Of a stretch of DNA of 64,000 nt, positions 1 to 11,340 are shown one piece after another. Each line of letters opens with the position of its first letter. Positions within the stretch are counted from its first letter, which is position 1. Position numbers and translations under genes: made by a program. Source of the DNA: Mycolicibacterium sp. CH28 (GTDB lineage: Bacteria; Actinomycetota; Actinomycetes; Mycobacteriales; Mycobacteriaceae); assembly GCF_004745805.1 (NCBI RefSeq), contig NZ_SRLQ01000001.1, forward strand, positions 372,001-436,000. Reading direction: 5' to 3'. Below the pieces are notes generated by a model. It saw only the letters and a program-made list of their open reading frames with translations, made no database searches and was not told the origin of the DNA.

Positions 1-554
1 CCTACCTGGATGACGAAGCACTGCCAGGCACCCGGTCGGTCGAGTTGTACCGCGAGCAGTACGTGCTGGTGGCGTCGGCCGAGGATCCTGCGATGGGTAA
101 GCAGGAGGTGACGTGGGCGGATGCGGCCGGACTGGAGCTATGCGTGCTGACGGCCACGATGCGCAATCGGCGGATTCTCGATGCCAACATGGCTGCCGAG
201 GGCGTTCATTACCGACCCGTGGTGGAGGCGGATTCGGTTGACGCGCTCTACGCGCACCTGACGCACGCGCGGCGGGCCACCATCGCCAGCACGGCCTGGC
301 TGCCGCAACTGGCTGTGCCACAGGGGTTCTCGGCGCGACCGATGGTCAAGCACGGACCGAGTCCGGCGATCGGGTTGGTTGTGCTCGACCGCGCTCCGGC
401 GTCCATCGTGGCGTCCGCCCTCGTCGCAGTGGCCACGGACATCGATGTCGCCGACCACATCGACCACTTCTGGAACGGGTTCCGTGACCATGCGGCGATC
501 GCGGACGGCGCGAGGATTCGGCAACCCGCGTTTCGGTCCTCGACCTCCGGTTGA
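1..554 (+). CDS. LysR-family transcriptional regulator, C-terminal part (5' cut by window edge)
   Basis: The reading frame is open from base 3 and ends at a stop at 552-554. It encodes the C-terminal effector-binding half of a LysR-type regulator. The opening residues (YLDDEALPG, then a stretch ending in YVLVAS) match the usual start of the second lobe of the periplasmic-binding-like domain, and the rest alternates short helices and strands with no other recognisable domain. The N-terminal helix-turn-helix lies outside the window. It runs in the same direction as the type III glutamine synthetase 215 bp downstream, which suggests but does not prove a nitrogen-related target. The effector is unknown. 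Confidence 0.75.
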   Translation, partial: YLDDEALPGTRSVELYREQYVLVASAEDPAMGKQEVTWADAAGLELCVLTATMRNRRILDANMAAEGVHYRPVVEADSVDALYAHLTHARRATIASTAWLPQLAVPQGFSARPMVKHGPSPAIGLVVLDRAPASIVASALVAVATDIDVADHIDHFWNGFRDHAAIADGARIRQPAFRSSTSG

Positions 555-769
555 GCCCTGGAACCGGGAGATTCGACGGCCTAGTTGCTTTGCTGGCGCA
601 ACGGCGATCTTCGGAAATGCCAATTGAGCCATCTTACGAAGGCGCTCTGTCATTTGCGCTATCTGGCGTTGACGCCGGTGTAACAAGTTCGGAATCGAAG
701 CTTCCTAGTGTGGGTCGGTCGCACGTCCGCGAAGTAGACGCGGGTGTCCTGGGTGTAGAGGAAAAACAG
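555..769 (+). promoter_or_regulatory. Upstream region of glutamine synthetase III with a GlnR-like half-box
   Basis: This 215-bp gap has no credible gene. A GTAAC at 680-684, six bases, then GGAAT at 691-695 resembles the actinobacterial GlnR pattern GTnAC-n6-GnAAC, with two departures in the second element. A TTGACG (669-674) could be a -35, but no good -10 follows at 17 bp. The ribosome binding site (TAGAGGA) just before 770 is clear. Nitrogen control through GlnR is an inference from this weak match plus the gene's function. Confidence 0.25.
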
Positions 770-2931
<2,162 letters not shown>

Positions 2932-2944
<13 letters not shown>

Positions 2945-4107
2945 GCGGCCAGCTCACGGAGGCGGTCACGCTGGTCCGACTGTGCCAGTCGGACCAGCGT
3001 GCGCGCCAGCATCACCGACCCGTCGACAACGGCGGCGTCGCCGCTGGGACCGGCAGCGGCACGGGCGAACGCCGCCTGATGGATCGAGGCGCCTTGCGCA
3101 TCGACGCCGACAATGGGGTGGATCGCCGGCATCATCTGGCTGACATTGCCCATGTCGGTCGAGCCGAACGGAGAGTTGGCCGCCTCCTGCGCGGTGACCG
3201 GCTCCCGGCCCAGCCGCACCATCTCGTCGTGGAAGACGTTGGACAGCCACGCATCTGGAGTCAGGTCCAGATACCGCGGTTCGGTGTCGGCCATGGTGAA
3301 CTCGCAGCCGGTTGCGATCGCACCGGCCCGCAGGCAGGCCGACACCCGCTCGCGCAGTGCGTCCAGCGAGGGCGTGCTGTCGGCGCGCATGATGTAGCGC
3401 ATCCTGGCGTGGGCGGGGATGACATTGGCGGCCTGGCCGCCCTCGGTGACGATGCCGTGCACCATCTGGCCGGGTGCCAGGTGCTGGCGCAGCAGCCCGA
3501 TCCCGACCTGCGCCACGGTTGCCGCGTCGGCGGCATTGAGCCCGGCGTACGGGGCGACCGCTGCGTGGGCCTCCCGGCCCGTGTAATCCACCTCGACGTC
3601 GGATAGCGCGAGGGAGCGTGGGCAGGCGATATCGCGCGGCCCCGGATGGATCATCGCGGCGGCGGCGAGATCGTCGAATACACCCGCGTCGAGCAGCAGC
3701 GCCTTGCCCCCGCCGGCCTCCTCCGCCGGCGTGCCGATAAGAACGACGGTCAGATCCAGTGCGTCGGCGACCTCGGCGAGAGCCAGGGCGGTGCCGACCC
3801 CGGCCGCGGCGATGATGTTGTGCCCGCAGGCGTGTCCGAGCTCGGGCAGCGCGTCGTACTCGGCACAGATGCCGAGCACCAGCGACCCCGCGCCGTAGAC
3901 GGCACGGAACGCGGTATCCAATCCGCCTGCCGCAGAGGCGATCTCGAAACCCCGCTCGGCCGCCAGCGCCTGCGTCTTGGCGCAGCTGCGGTGCTCCTGG
4001 AAGGCAAGTTCGGGCTCGGCATGCAGGGAGTGGGACAACTCGAGGAGATCGCGGCGACGGCGCTGCACCTCCAATTCGACGGTGGTGAGCGGATCGCGGT
4101 GGGTCAC
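2932..4107 (-). CDS. M20-family amidohydrolase (AbgB / PM20D2-like)
   Basis: This predicted cytosolic metallo-hydrolase of 391 residues cleaves an amide or peptide bond in a small N-acyl amino acid or dipeptide. Residues 91-97 read GHACGHN; the Asn after CGH is typical of the ACY1L2/AbgB branch rather than the CGHD of hippurate hydrolases. An acidic metal/catalytic pair ([10 protein letters not shown]) lies near residues 128-137, followed by the dimerisation lid and a C-terminal metal-binding region. The GTG at 4107 is preferred because residues 1-51 of the longer open frame lie in the promoter region and are not protein-like. It is divergent from a LysR regulator and a peptide importer, so the likely substrate is an imported peptide or acyl-amino acid. 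The exact substrate is not visible. Confidence 0.82.
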
Positions 4108-4140
4108 GTGGTGAGTATGGCAGCGTTCGCGTGCTCGCAT

Positions 4141-4154
4141 CATTGTTAACAATG
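4141..4154. promoter_or_regulatory. Perfect 14-bp palindrome in the M20/LysR divergent promoter
   Basis: CATTGTTAACAATG is a perfect inverted repeat centred between the divergent M20 and LysR genes, in an unusually AT-rich patch. Palindromes in such gaps are commonly the operator of the adjacent LysR protein, which would control both directions. A TATAGAT box at 4182-4188 could be the LysR-side -10. No footprint can be inferred from sequence alone. Confidence 0.5.
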
Positions 4155-4176
4155 GTTTTACGCATAACGATTGCAG

Positions 4177-5259
4177 ATGGCTATAGATGTGCCAGACTTG
4201 CCGACCATGGACGACGTGCAGACCGAGATCGAGGCGCTCACCCGCGCGCTCGACCTGCACTCTCTGCGGATTCTGATGGCCATCGACCAGGCTGGATCGA
4301 TCAGTGGGGCCGCGCGCTCACTGGGTTACTCACAGCCGACCATTACCCAGCATGTACAGCGCCTGGAATCGAAACTCGGCGCCGCATTGGTTGTCCGAGC
4401 AGCGCGCTCTGCGCACCTGACCCCTGCCGGGGCGCTGCTGGCCGAACACGCACCGCGCATCGACGCCAGCCTGACTGCCGCAGCGACGGAACTGTCCCGA
4501 CTGCTGGGCAGGCGCGTCGGCACCGTCCGTCTGATCGGGCCGCCCGAGGCGATCGGCGTCATCCTCGCACCGGTGTCGTTCTGGTTGGACACCCACTTTC
4601 CCGGCCTCGACGTCACGGTCGCCGAGGCGCCCGACTCGCAGCAGGCGGTGTCCGCCGTGCAGGGCGGGCGCGCCGACCTGGCCATCGTCTTCGACATCAT
4701 CGGCCCGGGCAGTCTTCGCCGCGGCCACCGTCCCGCGGGCACGCGTTCGACGTTCCTGTTCGCCGAAGAGATTGTGGCCGTGACGTCGGCGGAGGTGGAT
4801 ACCGACGGTGACCGGGTCGCCCCGGGTGCGCTCAGCGATGAACCGTGGATCACCGGGGCCGGTACCTGCAGTGACGCGGTGGCCGCCGCGATCACCCGTC
4901 CCGTCACCAGTCGCGACGCCACCGTGACGCGTACCGATGCGGCACTGGCGCTGGCCACGTGCACCCGCGCAACGGTGTTCGTTGCCGAAAGCTCCCTGAG
5001 CGGTGTCGACCTGCCCGCCGGCGTTCGGACCTTCGCGCTGGAACCACCCATCACCCGGCGCGCCAGCGCGGTGACCCTGTCGGACGCGGTGGCCAGTCCC
5101 ACCATCAGCATCGCCCTGCGGGGTCTGGTGTCGCACCGGCCGGCACCCGTCGGTCTCGACGAACTCGTCACCGCGCGGCGCCGCAGCGATAGTCACCGCG
5201 CACGTTTCCCGATCTCGACTTCACTTCGATTCCCGATATCCGACGAAGAGAGTGCCTCC
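4177..5259 (+). CDS. LysR-family regulator without its own stop codon
   Basis: The first roughly 70 residues form a LysR winged helix-turn-helix (SLRILMAIDQAGSISGAARS, then SQPTITQHVQRLESKLG). Residues from about 100 onward form the effector-binding lobes. The start is either ATG 4177 or ATG 4207; neither has a good ribosome binding site. No stop codon follows the domain: after residue ~350 the frame passes through a basic linker straight into the solute-binding protein beginning at ATG 5260. A TAG at 5189-5191 lies in another frame, so one lost or gained base could account for the missing stop. The coordinates given end where the next protein begins. It probably controls the transporter and the divergent M20 gene. 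Confidence 0.75.
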
Positions 5260-6867
5260 ATGCCGTCCCTGACCTCCAGTCGCGCTGTTCGCGCCGCCAC
5301 CGCCGCCGTCGCCGGTGCGCTCGTGTTGTCCTCCTGCGCAAGTCCGCATCCGTCGAAGGGCGTGGGTGCGGACACCGGCGAACAGATTCCCAAAATCACT
5401 GTCGCCCTGCCGGGTTCGCTGTCCAACCTCTACGTCGGTCAGGAATCGGGGATTCTGAACTACTACGTGGCCTCGATCGCGCAGGAGGGCCTGGTGTCCC
5501 TGGATGACAAGGGACGGGTACAGCCCGGTCTCGCCGAGAGGTGGTCACAACCAAACCCCACCACCTACGTCTTCGACCTGCGTGAAGGCGTCAAGTTCCA
5601 GGACGGGACCCCCTTGACCCCGGAAGACGTCGTGTTCAGTTTGGAGAAAGCGCGCGACGAGACTGCCTCACCGGGTTTCAGCGGCCTGCTGACCAGCGTC
5701 GACTCCATCGAAAAGACCGGCGACGAGGAAGTCACTATCCGACTGTCCAAGCCTGACGCCGCCTTCGCCAAGAACATGAGCACGGCGGGAACCGCGTTCA
5801 TCACCTCAAAGGCGTTCTGGGAGAGGAACCAAGGCAAGGTGGGCACACCGAGTGCGCTGCTCCTGGGCACCGGACCCTACAAGGTGACTGAGTTCGTCCC
5901 TGACTCACACGTGAGTTTCGTCCGCGCGGACACCTGGCGTGGCCCGGCGCCGGCGGTGCAGGACATCCGGATCAACTTCGTACCCGATGAGTCGACACGG
6001 TTGGTCGCAGCCCAGTCGGGTGACCTCGACATGGCGTTCAACGTTCCGCTGGCGCAGGCCACGCAGTGGGAGAAACTGCAGACGATGCGCGTGGACTACG
6101 TCAACGACCTGTCCTACGTGGGCCTGTACTTCAACCCCAATATCGCGCCGTTCGATGACCCCAAGGTCCGGGAGACGTTCGCCCACGCCCTGGACCGCAG
6201 TGCCTACGTGGACAAGCTGTTGCGCGGGCACGGCGAAGTCGCGACAGCCATCATGACGCCCGAGTCACTGGTCAGCACCATGTCCGAGGAGCAGGCGCAG
6301 AAGGATCTGGCCACCGTCCCGCAGTGGTCCTTCGACACTGGGGCGGCCAAGGCGGCGCTAGCGGCCTCGAAGCATCCGGGCGGGTTCGAAACCGAGATCC
6401 TCACTCCCAACACCGGTCCCCAGCTCGGCAAAGCGGCACAGGCTCTGGCCCAGCAGCTCGGCGATCTCGGCATCGTGCTCAAGGTTCGTGAGGTGCCCAT
6501 CGAGGAATGGCTGGCAAGCCTTGATGCCAGCTCTGATCACGGCGTCGGCATGATGTGGTACTTCTCCACGTCTGGCGATCCGGGCGAAGTGCCGAATTAC
6601 CTTCTGGGCGCGGGTAATCCGTCCGGCTACAACAATCCGGCCATCACAGACCTGCTGGACCGGGCCAACGCGGAATCTGATCCCAAGGTTCGCATCGACT
6701 TGCTGCTTCAGGCGGAGACGCTGCAGGCGCGAGACGCGATCAATGTGCCCCTGTGGTGGGGGCAGTCGGCGACGGCATTCTCCGACGAGCTCGGTATCCG
6801 CAACGACAGCCCATACACCTTCGTATCGTCATGGCCGACTCAGCTGTACCGGGCGCAACCGCAGTGA
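5260..6867 (+). CDS. Dpp/Opp-type ABC transporter solute-binding lipoprotein
   Basis: This extracytoplasmic receptor belongs to the peptide/nickel family (SBP_bac_5) and is 535 residues long. The N-terminus from ATG 5260 is a textbook lipoprotein signal: arginines in the first 11 residues, a hydrophobic Ala/Val/Leu core, and a lipobox LSSC around residues 25-28. The body has the family pattern (ESGILNYYVASIAQEGLVSL, GLAERWSQPNPTTYVFDLREGVKF, DGTPLTPEDVVFSLEKA). A GAAGAGAG element 5-12 bases upstream supports this start even though the frame is open from the LysR gene. Its stop (TGA 6865-6867) overlaps the ATG of the first permease. The ligand is most likely an oligopeptide or a related amide. 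Confidence 0.9.
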   Translation: MPSLTSSRAVRAATAAVAGALVLSSCASPHPSKGVGADTGEQIPKITVALPGSLSNLYVGQESGILNYYVASIAQEGLVSLDDKGRVQPGLAERWSQPNPTTYVFDLREGVKFQDGTPLTPEDVVFSLEKARDETASPGFSGLLTSVDSIEKTGDEEVTIRLSKPDAAFAKNMSTAGTAFITSKAFWERNQGKVGTPSALLLGTGPYKVTEFVPDSHVSFVRADTWRGPAPAVQDIRINFVPDESTRLVAAQSGDLDMAFNVPLAQATQWEKLQTMRVDYVNDLSYVGLYFNPNIAPFDDPKVRETFAHALDRSAYVDKLLRGHGEVATAIMTPESLVSTMSEEQAQKDLATVPQWSFDTGAAKAALAASKHPGGFETEILTPNTGPQLGKAAQALAQQLGDLGIVLKVREVPIEEWLASLDASSDHGVGMMWYFSTSGDPGEVPNYLLGAGNPSGYNNPAITDLLDRANAESDPKVRIDLLLQAETLQARDAINVPLWWGQSATAFSDELGIRNDSPYTFVSSWPTQLYRAQPQ

Positions 6868-7826
6868 TGTCGTGGCCGGTGGTGCGTCTGTTGACGGTGC
6901 GGGTGCTCGGCGCGGTGGCCGTGTTGTTGGTGTTGTCGATCCTGATTTTCGCCCTGCTCTACCTGGCGCCGGGTGATGTCGTGAAGAACCTGCTGGGCAA
7001 CCGGCCGTCCTCCCCGGCGGCGGTCGCCGCAATCCGCGCCCAGTACCACCTCGACGAATCCGCGGTGCAACAGTATCTGCGGTGGCTCGGCGGATTCCTG
7101 CATGGTGAGCTCGGACAATCGGTGCGCCTGCAGGTGCCGGTGACCGAGGCGATCTCGCAACGGCTCGGTCTGACAGCGTTGTTGTGCGCGCTGGCCTTTG
7201 TGCTCTCCGTCGCCGCGGGGGTGCCCCTCGGTGTGCTCAGCGCGGTGCGGGCGGGCGGTTGGATCGACCGGGTGGCAAGCGGTGTTGCGGTGGTCGGGCT
7301 GAGCGCGCCGACCTTTGCCGTCGGGTTGTTGCTGTTGCTCGTGTTCGCCTACGTCATTCCGGTCCTGCCCGTCTACGGCGCCGGTGACGGCGGCCTGGAC
7401 ACCGTCCGGCATCTGGCCCTGCCCGCGATCTCGCTCGCGTTGGGGCTCGGGGCGATCGTGGTGAAGCTGACCCGAACCGCCGTGCTGCGCGAGCTGGAGG
7501 CCGACTACGTGACCGCGGCCAGGGCGCGCGGATTGTCCGAAGCCACCGTCTTGCGAATTGCGCTGCGCAACGCCGCAATTCCCATCACCACCGGGGCCGG
7601 GCTGCTACTGACCTTCCTCGTCGGCGGCACCGTGCTGGCCGAGACGACCTTTGCGCTGCCGGGCTTGGGCACTCTTCTGCAGGATTCGGTGCTGTTCAAG
7701 GACATTGCCGTGGTTCAGTCGCTGACTCTGTTGGTGGCCTGCGCGATCATGGTCATCTCGCTGCTCGCCGACTCTGCCTACCTGCTGTTGGACCCGCGAG
7801 TGCGGCACAAGTCCAAGGCCAACTGA
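6867..7826 (+). CDS. ABC transporter permease, DppB type
   Basis: Inner-membrane permease subunit of the peptide importer, 319 residues. It has one N-terminal transmembrane helix (LLVLSILIFALLYLAPGD), a long external loop with the family sequence QYHLDESAVQQYLRWLGGFL, then five helices. The cytosolic EAA loop reads ELEADYVTAARARGLSEATV, which contacts the ATPase. The start is ATG 6867, which shares its A with the stop of the binding protein, implying translational coupling. Its own stop likewise overlaps the start of the next permease. An in-frame ATG 36 bases upstream is possible but lies inside the binding-protein gene. Confidence 0.9.
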   Translation: MSWPVVRLLTVRVLGAVAVLLVLSILIFALLYLAPGDVVKNLLGNRPSSPAAVAAIRAQYHLDESAVQQYLRWLGGFLHGELGQSVRLQVPVTEAISQRLGLTALLCALAFVLSVAAGVPLGVLSAVRAGGWIDRVASGVAVVGLSAPTFAVGLLLLLVFAYVIPVLPVYGAGDGGLDTVRHLALPAISLALGLGAIVVKLTRTAVLRELEADYVTAARARGLSEATVLRIALRNAAIPITTGAGLLLTFLVGGTVLAETTFALPGLGTLLQDSVLFKDIAVVQSLTLLVACAIMVISLLADSAYLLLDPRVRHKSKAN

Positions 7827-8680
7827 TGAGTGACGTCGCGGCGGGAACATTGCTGAGCTCTCGGCGTACTAGGCTGCCCGTCTCGGTGATCGTCTGCCTG
7901 GCTTTCCTTGCGGTGGCCGCCCTGGCCGCGGTGTTCGGCCGGATCCTCTACCCAGATGCGATGCGGCAGGACATTCTGACTGGCCTGGTTCCGCCGAACA
8001 CCGATGGCCACATCCTGGGCACCGACGAATTGGGCCGCGATGTGTTGGCCATGACCATCGCGGGCACGGGGTCGGCTCTGCTGGGCCCGCTGTGCGTCGC
8101 AGTCGGGTCGATGCTCCTCGGAATCCTGCTGGGCACGCTGGCCGGATATCAGCGCGGCCCGATCGACTTCCTGATCAGCCGGTGGACCGACTTGTTGTTG
8201 GCGTTGCCGTTGCTTCTGGCCGCCATCGTGGTCGGTGGAGTTCTCGGCGGCGGATACTGGGTGACCGTCGTACTGCTGACGATCCTGTTCTCGCCGTCCG
8301 ATATTCGGATCGTGCGCGCGGGTGTGCTGGAGCAGTCTGCCCGCCCCTACATCGAAGCCGCGCACATGCTGTCCCTGCCGCGTCGGCGGGTGATGTTCGT
8401 CCATATCCTCCCGAACGTCTCGACGCTGATCGTCACCAACGTGATGCTGAACGTCGCTTTCGCGCTCGTCGCGTTCTCGTCGCTGTCGTTTCTGGGAGTC
8501 GGAGTCCCGGCCGATACCGCCGACTGGGGTGCTCAACTGGCGAGCAACCGACAGGTCGCTTTCGACAATCCAGCAGCGGTGGTGGTGCCGGCGACGCTCA
8601 TCATCCTCGTTGCGTGCGCGGTCAACCTCGTCGGCGATTGGCTGGGACAGCGGTTGGCACAGAACGGAAGACGGGCTTGA
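7826..8680 (+). CDS. ABC transporter permease, DppC type
   Basis: Second inner-membrane permease, 284 residues. It has an N-terminal helix, the DppC-type segment HILGTDELGRDVLA near residue 60, five further helices, and an EAA loop (EQSARPYIEAAHMLSLPRRRV). The ATG at 7826 overlaps the upstream stop by one base, and its TGA overlaps the TTG of the ATPase gene. The gene pairs with the DppB-type subunit to form the transmembrane channel. Nothing in the sequence distinguishes peptide from nickel or glutathione transport. Confidence 0.9.
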   Translation: MSDVAAGTLLSSRRTRLPVSVIVCLAFLAVAALAAVFGRILYPDAMRQDILTGLVPPNTDGHILGTDELGRDVLAMTIAGTGSALLGPLCVAVGSMLLGILLGTLAGYQRGPIDFLISRWTDLLLALPLLLAAIVVGGVLGGGYWVTVVLLTILFSPSDIRIVRAGVLEQSARPYIEAAHMLSLPRRRVMFVHILPNVSTLIVTNVMLNVAFALVAFSSLSFLGVGVPADTADWGAQLASNRQVAFDNPAAVVVPATLIILVACAVNLVGDWLGQRLAQNGRRA

Positions 8681-10251
8681 CCGACATTCGCATCGAGAAG
8701 CTGACGGTTTCAGGCCCCGGCGGCACGGTAGTCGCGCCCATGGATGCACACATCGCCGCGGGTAGCACACTGGCGATCATCGGAGAATCCGGGTCGGGAA
8801 AGACACTCACCGCGAAAAGCCTTGTCGGCCTTCTTCCCCGGGGCTTCCGGGCCGAGGGATCGGTCCAGTTCGGCGGCAAGGTCGTCGCACTGGACAGTCC
8901 GGAACGCACCTGGCGTGCGGTACGTGGTGCGACGGTGTCCCTGCTGTTGCAGGACCCGTTCACCAGTCTGTCGCCGGTGCACCGGTGCGGGGATCAGATC
9001 GCCTGGACCCTACGGCGATCATCGGCCCGCTGGCGTGGTCGCCGACGCGACTCGGAGGTCGCCGCGCTGTTGGCCGAGGTGAAATTGCCGGCCGACGTGG
9101 CCACCGCCTACCCCCATCAGCTCTCCGGTGGAATGAGGCAGCGAGTCGCCATCGCGACTGCCCTCGCCGCGGCGCCCCAGCTGTTGATCGCCGACGAACC
9201 CACCACCGCTTTGGACGCGAGCAATCAGGCCGACATTCTCGACCTCATCCGGTCGATTCAGCTGTCTCGTCGGCTCTCGGTGATCCTCATCTCCCACGAT
9301 CTGGGCCTCATCCGCGGTCGAACCGATGAGGTACTCGTGATGCGCAATGGCGACGTGGTGGAACGCGGTGCCACCCGAACGGTGCTGATGGCTCCACGGC
9401 ACCCCTACACCCGAGCGCTCATCGATGCCGACCCCAACTCGAAGACCGACGCGGCCGGCTCGACCGATGGGGAGGTGGGGCCGCCCCTGGTCCGAGTGGC
9501 TGCACTCGGCAAGCAGTTCGGGCAGCGTCAGGTCCTCGACGGCGTATCCACCAGCGTCTCCGTCGGCCGAATCCTCGGCGTCGTCGGCGAATCCGGTTCG
9601 GGGAAATCGACACTGGCGCGCTGCATCGCGGGCCTGGAGCGCCAGGACTCCGGGACCGTCGAGTTCGACGGGGTCGTGCTGGCACCGGGGCGGAAGTCCC
9701 GGACACCGGACCAGATGCAAATCGTTTTCCAGGATCCCTACTCGTCGCTGAATCCGATGATGTCGGTCGGAGCAATCCTGCGGGAAGCCTTGCGCGTGGC
9801 AGGCCGCTCACCGGGCGACGTACCCGACCTGCTCGACACCGTCGGACTCCCCGCGGAGTTCGCATGTCGTCGACCGGCCGAGCTGTCCGGTGGGCAGCGT
9901 CAGCGCATCGCGATCGCACGTGCGCTCGCGCCGCGCCCGCGGTTGCTGATCTGCGACGAATCCGTCTCTGCTCTCGATGTTTCGGTGCAGGCACAGATTC
10001 TGGAGCTGCTCCAGCGACTACGCCGGGAGATGGGCTTGACCCTGCTGTTCATCTCGCACGACCTCGCGGTGGTTCGGATGCTCGCCGACGACGTCGTCGT
10101 ACTACACAACGGCCGGGTGGTCGAACAAGGTCACTGCAAGCAGGTACTCACCACGCCGACCGAGGAGTACACCCGCACGCTCGTTGCGGCGGCCCTGCGG
10201 GAGAACCTGGTGACAACAGGCTTGACGACGGCTATCGATGAAAAGGAATGA
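8677..10251 (+). CDS. Fused dual-domain ABC ATPase (DppD-DppF type)
   Basis: A 524-residue cytosolic ATPase with two complete nucleotide-binding domains in one chain. The first has a Walker A GESGSGKT (about 36-43), signature LSGGMRQR and Walker B LLIADEPTTALD. The second has Walker A GESGSGKS, signature LSGGQRQR and Walker B LLICDESVSALD. Each domain carries its own H-loop (SHDL). The extension HPYTRALI after the first domain and EEYTRTLV after the second are the oligopeptide-type C-terminal motifs. Translation starts at TTG 8677, overlapping the DppC stop by four bases; the long open frame upstream is a shadow. This is one energising protein for the whole importer. Confidence 0.9.
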   Translation: MTDIRIEKLTVSGPGGTVVAPMDAHIAAGSTLAIIGESGSGKTLTAKSLVGLLPRGFRAEGSVQFGGKVVALDSPERTWRAVRGATVSLLLQDPFTSLSPVHRCGDQIAWTLRRSSARWRGRRRDSEVAALLAEVKLPADVATAYPHQLSGGMRQRVAIATALAAAPQLLIADEPTTALDASNQADILDLIRSIQLSRRLSVILISHDLGLIRGRTDEVLVMRNGDVVERGATRTVLMAPRHPYTRALIDADPNSKTDAAGSTDGEVGPPLVRVAALGKQFGQRQVLDGVSTSVSVGRILGVVGESGSGKSTLARCIAGLERQDSGTVEFDGVVLAPGRKSRTPDQMQIVFQDPYSSLNPMMSVGAILREALRVAGRSPGDVPDLLDTVGLPAEFACRRPAELSGGQRQRIAIARALAPRPRLLICDESVSALDVSVQAQILELLQRLRREMGLTLLFISHDLAVVRMLADDVVVLHNGRVVEQGHCKQVLTTPTEEYTRTLVAAALRENLVTTGLTTAIDEKE

Positions 10252-10252
10252 C

Positions 10253-11332
10253 ATGACGGTACTGGACCACTCGGTGGTCGAGGGCGCCGAAGCCATCGCC
10301 GCCCTGCTGGGAGGCGGACTGGCCGACCTGCTCGGCCCGGAAGCCGCTGCGCACTGGGGAATCCGACGTGAGCAGTACTGTCCGCGGGTGCTGCTCTCGG
10401 CCGACCCAGACGGCATCACCGCCGCCGCCTTGCTGACCAATCGTCCGGCCACCGCAGCGGTGAAGATCGTCGGCCTATGGTGTCGTGAAGCAGGATTCGC
10501 GGATGCAATGTTGGAGCGGGTTGTTGCGCTGGCCAATCAAGAGGACGCTGTCGTCGTCAAATGGGAACTGCGCCGCGACGCGGAACTGCCGGCGTCGGCG
10601 AGCGCGCTCGGATTCGTGCCGATGCAGCCGAAGGGGCAGCAGGCCTGCGACGAGCCGGTGAGCGGCTTCGCGCTGTGGCTTGTGCCGGTTCGCCACGCCG
10701 AGCCCATGTACTACGCCCAGACCACCGAGTTCACCTGCGGTGCGGTGGCAGCCCTACTCGCCGCTGAACTGTCGGGCCTGCCCGGTTTCGCCGGAGACCG
10801 CGGGGACCGTCGGCGCGAAATTGATTTCTGGCGCACCGCGAGCAACTTTCCCGCGTGTGAGCCGGTCGGCCTAGCGGTCGCTATGCGCAGGTACCTGGCC
10901 GACAACCGGCAGATCGAGGTGGCGCTGCACCCCGATACCCCGGCACTGCTGGACGACTTCGAGGGCTTCGATCGGGAGTTCCGAATAGAGCTGCAGGACG
11001 ACTCACGGCAGCAGGCAGCAGATCTGCTGATGCCGGTGCGGTGCGACCGTGTCGACGTCACGGAGATCGCGCAGCGGATCATGGACGACGACATCGCCCT
11101 TCTCCTGATCACCCAGACACCGATGCACGGCCACGACGAGCCACACTGGATCACTGCGCATGCCTCCGACGGTCGATCGTTCGTGATCGTTCAGGACCCA
11201 TGGATCGACAAGCCCGGCGGAGAAACCTGGCTCGACGGGCACGACCTTCCGATCCGGTTGTCGGACCTGGACCGGATGTGCCGGTGGGGCAGCGCAGAAC
11301 AACGCGGTGTGGTGTTCCTGGCCCGCCGTTAG
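10253..11332 (+). CDS. GNAT-like / peptidase C39-like two-domain protein (DUF3335 type)
   Basis: A 359-residue soluble protein with no signal peptide. Residues ~1-140 look like a degenerate N-acetyltransferase fold. Residues ~150-359 form a C39-like cysteine-protease domain: Q156 and C162 in QTTEFTCG (oxyanion Gln and nucleophile), H298 in HWITAH and D316 in QDPW give a plausible intact triad. C39 domains normally cut double-glycine leaders on bacteriocin exporters; here the domain is free-standing in an importer operon, two bases after the ATPase stop and with a strong AAAAGGA site. It may process or modify imported peptides. The substrate and the activity of the acetyltransferase part are unknown. 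Confidence 0.75.
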   Translation: MTVLDHSVVEGAEAIAALLGGGLADLLGPEAAAHWGIRREQYCPRVLLSADPDGITAAALLTNRPATAAVKIVGLWCREAGFADAMLERVVALANQEDAVVVKWELRRDAELPASASALGFVPMQPKGQQACDEPVSGFALWLVPVRHAEPMYYAQTTEFTCGAVAALLAAELSGLPGFAGDRGDRRREIDFWRTASNFPACEPVGLAVAMRRYLADNRQIEVALHPDTPALLDDFEGFDREFRIELQDDSRQQAADLLMPVRCDRVDVTEIAQRIMDDDIALLLITQTPMHGHDEPHWITAHASDGRSFVIVQDPWIDKPGGETWLDGHDLPIRLSDLDRMCRWGSAEQRGVVFLARR

Positions 11333-11340
11333 CGGCGTTG

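Noticed and set aside
11324..11337. Terminator after the C39-like gene
   Set aside because: CGCCG-TTAG-CGGCG is only a five-base stem overlapping the stop codon; too weak to list as a feature.
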